Origin: Bacillota bacterium | Lineage (GTDB): Bacteria > Bacillota > Clostridia > Monoglobales > Firm-18 | Length of the DNA stretch: 37,455 nucleotides | Assembly (NCBI GenBank): GCA_023228885.1 | Contig: JALOAJ010000025.1 | Location: 1 to 37,455 of the forward strand | Direction of reading: 5' to 3' | Shown here: positions 32,946-37,455 of the stretch, one piece after another | Numbering within the stretch: position 1 is the first letter of the stretch | How the letters are laid out: the number at the start of each line of letters is the position of its first letter | Program-made: the position numbers and the translations under genes | Notes under the pieces: generated by a model | Databases searched by the model: none | Seen by the model: only the letters and a program-made list of their open reading frames with translations | Told to the model about the DNA's origin: nothing

Positions 32946-34607
32946 ATGAGAAGCGATAAAATTAAAAAAGGTTTGGAAAGAACGCCACACCGCTCCCTTT
33001 TAAAAGCGCTCGGGCTTACGGATAATGAAATTTCGCGCCCGATAATCGGTGTTGTAAACAGCAAAAATGAAATCGTACCCGGTCACATACACCTTGATGT
33101 GATAGCGGATGCCGTTAAGGCAGGCATTCGGTCGGCGGGCGGAACTCCGTTGGAATTTCCTTCAATCGGCGTGTGCGACGGGATTGCCATGGGGCATGAG
33201 GGAATGAAATATTCGCTTGCAACGCGTGAACTTATATGCGACAGCATTGAGGCTGTAACGGCGGCGCATGCCTTTGACGGGCTTGTGCTTATCCCCAATT
33301 GCGATAAAATTGTTCCCGGAATGCTTATGGCGGCGGCGCGCATTAATATTCCCGCAATTTTAATAAGCGGAGGTCCGATGCTTTCCGTTACCAAAGGCGA
33401 TGAAAACTTCCTTGACCTTAATTCTGCTTTTGAGGCGGTGGGCAGCTATAAAGCAGGGGTTATGACGGAGGAGGAAGTTAAAGGAATTGAGGATTTTGCT
33501 TGCCCGTCATGCGGTTCGTGCAGCGGGATGTTTACCGCAAATTCAATGAATTGCTTGACCGAGGCAATAGGAATGGGTTTAGACGGTAACGGCACCGTTC
33601 CGGCTGTATATTCCGAGCGGGTACGCCTTGCGAAAGCTGCCGGGGAGCAAATTATGGGGCTTGTAAAAAACAATATAAAACCACGCGACATAATGACCAA
33701 TGATGCATTTACAAATGCTTTGACGGTTGATATGGCGCTTGGCTGCTCTACAAATTCCATGTTGCACTTGCCTGCGATTGCCTATGAGGCAGGTGTTTTT
33801 ATAAATCTTGAAATTGCAAACGATATTTCGTCAAAAACGCCAAACTTATGCAAGCTTGCCCCGTCAGGGAAACATCATGTGCAGGATTTATATGCAGCCG
33901 GCGGGGTGTATGCGGTAATGAACGAGCTTGATAAAGTTGGTTTGATTAAGACAGACTGCATGAGCGTCACGGCGAAAACAATCGGCGAAAATATTGCAAA
34001 AAGAAAGGTGACCGATTACGATGTAATAAGGCCGGTTGATTCGCCCTATTCAAGGACGGGCGGCATAGCGGTTTTGCATGGGAACATTTGCCCCGACGGC
34101 GCGGTTGTTAAGCAAAGCGCGGTGCATCCGAATATGTTGGCGCAACGGTGTGTCGCCAAGGTTTTTGACAGCGAGGATGACGCAATAGAAGCAATTTATG
34201 GCGGTAAAATAAAAAGCGGCGATTGTGTTGTAATTCGATATGAAGGACCTAAAGGCGGTCCGGGAATGCGTGAAATGCTTTCCCCCACCTCGGCTATTTG
34301 CGGAATGGGGCTTGACAGCAGCGTTGCATTGCTTACCGATGGCAGGTTTTCGGGTGCAACAAGAGGGGCGGCAATAGGTCATATTTCGCCCGAGGCTGCG
34401 GAAGGCGGGAACATTGCGCTGCTTGAAGATGGGGATGTTATAGATATTGACATTCCTTTGGGAAAGCTAAATGTTTCTCTTTCCGAAGAAGAACTTGATA
34501 AAAGAAGGCAAAACCTTAAAATAAAAGAAGCGTCAATAAAAACAGGGTACCTTGCAAGGTACGCAAAAATGGTATCTTCAGCAGCGCAAGGCGCTGTATT
34601 GAAGTGA
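32946..34607 (+). CDS. ilvD: Dihydroxy-acid dehydratase
   Basis: The 553-residue Fe-S enzyme removes water from 2,3-dihydroxy-3-methylbutanoate and its homologue, the third common step of valine, isoleucine and leucine synthesis. Seen are RTPHRSLLKALGLTDNEISRPIIGVVNSKNEIVPGHIHLD, GVCDGIAMGHEGMKYSL, LIPNCDKIVPGMLMAA, FACPSCGSCSGMFTANSMNCLTEAIGM and CSTNSMLHLPAIAYEAG. FSGATRGAAIGHISPEAAEGG near the C-terminus is also exact. Length is normal. The ATG follows AAAGGAG. The other ilv genes are not nearby. Confidence 0.97.
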   Translation: MRSDKIKKGLERTPHRSLLKALGLTDNEISRPIIGVVNSKNEIVPGHIHLDVIADAVKAGIRSAGGTPLEFPSIGVCDGIAMGHEGMKYSLATRELICDSIEAVTAAHAFDGLVLIPNCDKIVPGMLMAAARINIPAILISGGPMLSVTKGDENFLDLNSAFEAVGSYKAGVMTEEEVKGIEDFACPSCGSCSGMFTANSMNCLTEAIGMGLDGNGTVPAVYSERVRLAKAAGEQIMGLVKNNIKPRDIMTNDAFTNALTVDMALGCSTNSMLHLPAIAYEAGVFINLEIANDISSKTPNLCKLAPSGKHHVQDLYAAGGVYAVMNELDKVGLIKTDCMSVTAKTIGENIAKRKVTDYDVIRPVDSPYSRTGGIAVLHGNICPDGAVVKQSAVHPNMLAQRCVAKVFDSEDDAIEAIYGGKIKSGDCVVIRYEGPKGGPGMREMLSPTSAICGMGLDSSVALLTDGRFSGATRGAAIGHISPEAAEGGNIALLEDGDVIDIDIPLGKLNVSLSEEELDKRRQNLKIKEASIKTGYLARYAKMVSSAAQGAVLK

Positions 34608-34621
34608 TAGGAGGTTGTCAC

Positions 34622-36034
34622 ATGACAACAAATGAAATTAAAGAGTTAACATTGCTTGGGCTTAGGGAACTGGCTAAAGAAAAAGGAATTAAAAGCGTAA
34701 CAAAATTTAAAAAGGCAGAACTTATTGAGAAACTGCTGCCATTTGCCGAAAAGGAAGAAACTAAAAAGGAAAAAGCGGAAATTAAGTTAAAAGCAGGCAG
34801 CAAGGCAACCGTTAAAACGGTGAGAAAACAAGGGAGCAAAAGGGTGGATACGGCAAAGCCCGCAAATTCCGAACCGCAAGAGGAGCAAGATGATAGGGGC
34901 GGCAACAAAGCGCGAACCGACACCGTTGAAACATCCGGCATCTTAGAAGTTTGCGAAGATGGTTTCGGGTTTTTAAGGTGTGAAAATTATTTGTCTGGCG
35001 CCAACGATGTTTATATTTCGCCTGCTTTAATAAGGCGTTTTCGTTTGAAAACGGGTGATGATGTTAGCGGAATTGCTCGGTTGCAACGGGAAAATGAGCG
35101 TTTTAAAGCAATGCTGTTTGTCAATACCGTAAACGGTGATAAGCCTGATTTATCAATTTACAGAACACCGTTTGAAAACTTAACCCCTATTTATCCTAAC
35201 TTTAGGTTGCACCTTGAATCGCGGCAGACAAATTATGCAATGCGGCTTATTGACCTTATCGCCCCTATTGGGAAAGGTCAAAGGGGAATTATAGTGTCGC
35301 CCCCCAAGGCGGGGAAAACAACCTTGCTAAAGCAGGTGGCCAACAGTATAGAGGCTAATCACCCCGATACAAAGCTGATTGTTCTGCTTATCGATGAGCG
35401 ACCGGAAGAAGTGACCGATATGCGGCGAAGCATAAAAGGAGAGGTAATCTTTTCAACCTTTGACGAGGAGCCGTCACACCATATTCGTGTTGCCGAAATG
35501 GTGTTAGAAAGAGCAATGCGCCTTGTAGAGCACAAGAATGATGTAGTTATTTTGCTTGACAGTATAACAAGGCTTGCAAGAGCATATAACCTCACCATAA
35601 CGCCCACCGGCAGAACGCTGTCCGGCGGTATTGACCCGGGCGCGCTTCACAAACCTAAAAAGTTTTTTGGCGCGGCGCGGAACATAGAAAATGGCGGCAG
35701 CCTTACAATTCTTGCAACTGCGCTTGTTGAAACGGGTAGCAGGATGGATGATGTTATATTTGAAGAATTTAAGGGAACGGGGAATATGGAGGTGCACCTT
35801 GACCGAAAACTGCAAGAAAAAAGGATTTTCCCCGCAATCGATATAAACAAATCCGGTACAAGGAAAGAAGAACTGTTGCTCACTCAAAAGGAACTTGAAG
35901 CGGTGTGGGCAATACGAAAGGCGCTCAGCAATTTACTGCCTGCCGAGGTTACCGAAACGCTTATAGGTCGGCTTGTGGCAACAAAAACAAACACCGATTT
36001 TATAGAAAGTATAAATCTTATCTTTGGAAGGTAG
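34622..36034 (+). CDS. rho: Transcription termination factor Rho
   Basis: The 470-residue hexameric RNA helicase ends transcription at Rho-dependent sites. An N-terminal Rho helix pair (EIKELTLLGLRELAKEKGIKSVTKFKKAELIEKLL) leads into a charged, low-complexity linker of about 60 residues rich in Lys and Glu. The primary RNA-binding domain follows (GILEVCEDGFGFLRCENYLSGANDVYISPALIRRF), then the ATPase domain with P-loop PPKAGKTTL, Walker B VVILLDSITRLARAYN and the Q-loop segment TLSGGIDPGALHKPKKFFGAARNIE. ATG 34622 lies behind TAGGAGGT, so the longer frame into ilvD is rejected. Confidence 0.97.
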   Translation: MTTNEIKELTLLGLRELAKEKGIKSVTKFKKAELIEKLLPFAEKEETKKEKAEIKLKAGSKATVKTVRKQGSKRVDTAKPANSEPQEEQDDRGGNKARTDTVETSGILEVCEDGFGFLRCENYLSGANDVYISPALIRRFRLKTGDDVSGIARLQRENERFKAMLFVNTVNGDKPDLSIYRTPFENLTPIYPNFRLHLESRQTNYAMRLIDLIAPIGKGQRGIIVSPPKAGKTTLLKQVANSIEANHPDTKLIVLLIDERPEEVTDMRRSIKGEVIFSTFDEEPSHHIRVAEMVLERAMRLVEHKNDVVILLDSITRLARAYNLTITPTGRTLSGGIDPGALHKPKKFFGAARNIENGGSLTILATALVETGSRMDDVIFEEFKGTGNMEVHLDRKLQEKRIFPAIDINKSGTRKEELLLTQKELEAVWAIRKALSNLLPAEVTETLIGRLVATKTNTDFIESINLIFGR

Positions 36035-36036
36035 CC

Positions 36037-36825
36037 ATGCGAAAAATAAATATTTTTTTGATTGTGTTTGCAATACTGCTTATAACCCCTGTTTTTTATG
36101 CGTTCGGCGAAAATGAGGAGGTCAAAGTGCCTGTTTTGCTTTACCACAACATAATGGAGAAAACCGATGGCGAAAACCCTTTGGTGACGATAACGCCCAG
36201 GGTTTTTAGGGAACATATGACGGCGCTTAAAAATGCAGGTTTTGAGGCGATAACATTTGATGATTTTTATAATTATGCGTATAACGAGGCAGCTTTGCCA
36301 AAAAAGCCGATAATCATTTCTTTTGATGACGGCTATGAAAGCAACTATCGCTATACCTATCCGATTTTACAGGAGCTTGGAATAAAAGCAACTATTTTTA
36401 TTGTAACGGAAACGGTTGGCGCAATCGATGGTGTGAATTATCCGCATTTTACATGGGATGAGGCAAAGGAAATGACGGAAAGCGGGTTGATTGATATACA
36501 ATCGCATTCTCATTCGCATCAAGATATTTCTTTGCTAAGCGAAAGCGAGGCAGTGCGTGAAATCAGGCTGTCAAAATATCTTATAGAAACCAACTTGGAT
36601 AAAAAGTGCGAGGTTTTTGCCTATCCCTTTGGCAGCGTTACAGACTTTGCCGCACAGGCAGTGTCGGAGGCAGGGTATAAGATGCAATGCCGTGTGGGCG
36701 ACAGCGGCTATAATATAAAAAACGCTGTTTCACAGCCGCTGCGCCGCATAACTGTTTGGGGCAGCTGGTCGGCAGACACCCTGTTGGATTTAATAAATCA
36801 AAATCTTCAAAACGGCTTAGAGTAA
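36037..36825 (+). CDS. Exported polysaccharide deacetylase (NodB domain)
   Basis: The 262-residue protein begins with a signal peptide or anchor (MRKINIFLIVFAILLITPVF). A carbohydrate esterase 4 domain follows, which removes acetyl groups from wall glycans or other N-acetylated sugars. Motif 1 is ISFDDGY with both Asp, motif 2 is QSHSHSH with the metal histidines, and motif 3 is FAYPFGS. PVLLYHNIME and FEAITFDDFYNYAY are typical of this subgroup. The ATG is three bases after the rho stop, with GGAAGG before it. Its 3' end overlaps the convergent gene by 19 bases. Confidence 0.92.
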   Translation: MRKINIFLIVFAILLITPVFYAFGENEEVKVPVLLYHNIMEKTDGENPLVTITPRVFREHMTALKNAGFEAITFDDFYNYAYNEAALPKKPIIISFDDGYESNYRYTYPILQELGIKATIFIVTETVGAIDGVNYPHFTWDEAKEMTESGLIDIQSHSHSHQDISLLSESEAVREIRLSKYLIETNLDKKCEVFAYPFGSVTDFAAQAVSEAGYKMQCRVGDSGYNIKNAVSQPLRRITVWGSWSADTLLDLINQNLQNGLE

Positions 36826-37454
36826 TCCACTATAATATTTTCTATCGGCTCACCGTTTTTAAGCCGCTCAATTGCTGTTTTTGCGGGGCAAGCATTTTGC
36901 TTTGCGCGTTGATATAAGGGGATTAAAAACTTTTCTTCCCCTTTCTTTCGCATTAAAAGCCCTTGTCGAGCGCAATCTATAAAGCGGGAAAGAAAGCTTT
37001 CGGGCAAAGCTAAATCCTCACCGCTTATTACCTTGTTGCGAAGCTTGGTGTTTGAAAGGGTTGTATCAAATTCACTTATCAGCTCATTTGCCTTTGTTAT
37101 GTTATATAAAATCCCGAGTGAAAATGCACTTGGAGCAATTGCATCCCTGACAGGCTGGGCACAGTCGCTGCGCACTTCAAGCGTTGCCCGCGCGGTAATT
37201 TCAACATTTTTAAAAGATAAAAAATTTTCTATATCCGAACTGCTTTGACGGTCGAAATACTTTGAAACCAAAACAGGAGCAAACACAATGTATTTTCCGT
37301 CACGCTTGCAGTTAAACATTTTTCGGCTTTTGAAATCATCCATTATATCATCTGTTGTGTTATAAGCATTATCAAGTTTGCCGGTATTTGTGTCGGGAAA
37401 TGCGCTTTTTTCCCATAAATAATCACGGACGCAAAGTGTTTTTGAACCATCCCA
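36807..37454 (-). CDS. Partial gene, possibly glutamate-cysteine ligase-like
   Basis: The minus-strand frame stays open to the right edge, so the N-terminus is missing; 215 codons are visible, ending in TGA 36807-36809. The segment VEITARATLEVRSDCAQPVRDAIAPSAFSLGIL resembles the substrate-binding region of glutamate-cysteine ligases (the LEVRSxCxQP pattern). The upstream WDGSKTLCVRDYLWEKS and the rest are alpha-rich and cytosolic. The ligase makes gamma-glutamylcysteine for thiol synthesis. I recognise this only by one motif, so another carboxylate-amine ligase or an unrelated protein is possible. No terminator separates it from the deacetylase gene. Confidence 0.5.
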   Translation of the reverse strand, partial: WDGSKTLCVRDYLWEKSAFPDTNTGKLDNAYNTTDDIMDDFKSRKMFNCKRDGKYIVFAPVLVSKYFDRQSSSDIENFLSFKNVEITARATLEVRSDCAQPVRDAIAPSAFSLGILYNITKANELISEFDTTLSNTKLRNKVISGEDLALPESFLSRFIDCARQGLLMRKKGEEKFLIPLYQRAKQNACPAKTAIERLKNGEPIENIIVDYSKPF

Positions 37455-37455
37455 T

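Noticed and set aside
1..37455. Search for tRNA, rRNA, CRISPR arrays, insertion sequences, integrases and prophage genes
   Set aside because: No T-arm or anticodon-arm patterns, regularly spaced repeats, transposase-like products or terminal inverted repeats were noticed by eye.

Overview
The window reads as a compact chromosomal stretch from a member of the Clostridia (Firmicutes), probably an anaerobic and poorly sampled lineage. Evidence: an Rnf complex in rnfCDGEAB order, an LL-DAP aminotransferase route to lysine and meso-DAP, a MecA adaptor, Mini-RNase III, a split transketolase, an ECF transporter module fused to truA, an S-layer homology protein, strong AGGAGG-like ribosome sites and a high share of TTG and GTG starts. 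I see no tRNA, rRNA, CRISPR array, insertion sequence, integrase or prophage gene. There is no gene-free stretch longer than 300 bases; the two largest gaps are 2252-2522 and 21985-22217.

Layout: (1) 1-2251, minus strand: an SLH-domain exported protein running off the left edge, preceded by its own promoter and a possible 43-residue membrane microprotein. (2) 2440-9775, plus strand: a cell-shape and division operon, zapA-dut-maf-mreB-mreC-mreD-PBP2-minD-mgsA, ending in a hairpin terminator. minC, minE and rodA are absent from it. (3) 9754-18652, plus strand: dapF-dapL-cysE-cysS, an M48-like membrane protease, a 97-residue unknown, mrnC, a YitT protein, two transketolase halves and a hotdog thioesterase, closed by a strong two-way terminator. 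(4) 18655-22033, minus strand: mecA, an Orn/Lys/Arg-type decarboxylase and glnA. (5) 22094-27122, plus strand: the rnf operon with a consensus promoter and a structured leader. (6) 27112-36825, plus strand: pyridoxal/pyridoxamine kinase, ecfA1-ecfA2-ecfT, truA, a DUF5711-like protein, a CvpA-like protein, ilvD, rho and a polysaccharide deacetylase. (7) 36807-37455, minus strand: the 3' part of a gene that may be a glutamate-cysteine ligase relative, overlapping the deacetylase tail to tail.

Together these are housekeeping modules. MreBCD with PBP2 drives lateral wall growth, ZapA and MinD relate to division placement, DapF/DapL make the wall diaminoacid, CysE/CysS couple cysteine synthesis to its tRNA charging, Rnf couples ferredoxin:NAD oxidoreduction to an ion gradient, and ECF supplies vitamin or metal uptake energy. 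No obvious new defence or mobile system is present. The best leads are the rnf leader RNA, an apparent ATA start for the yitT gene, a MinD without visible partners, and the small unknown between the M48 protease and Mini-RNase III. Where a shorter start has a better ribosome site than the longest reading frame I chose the shorter one and said why.
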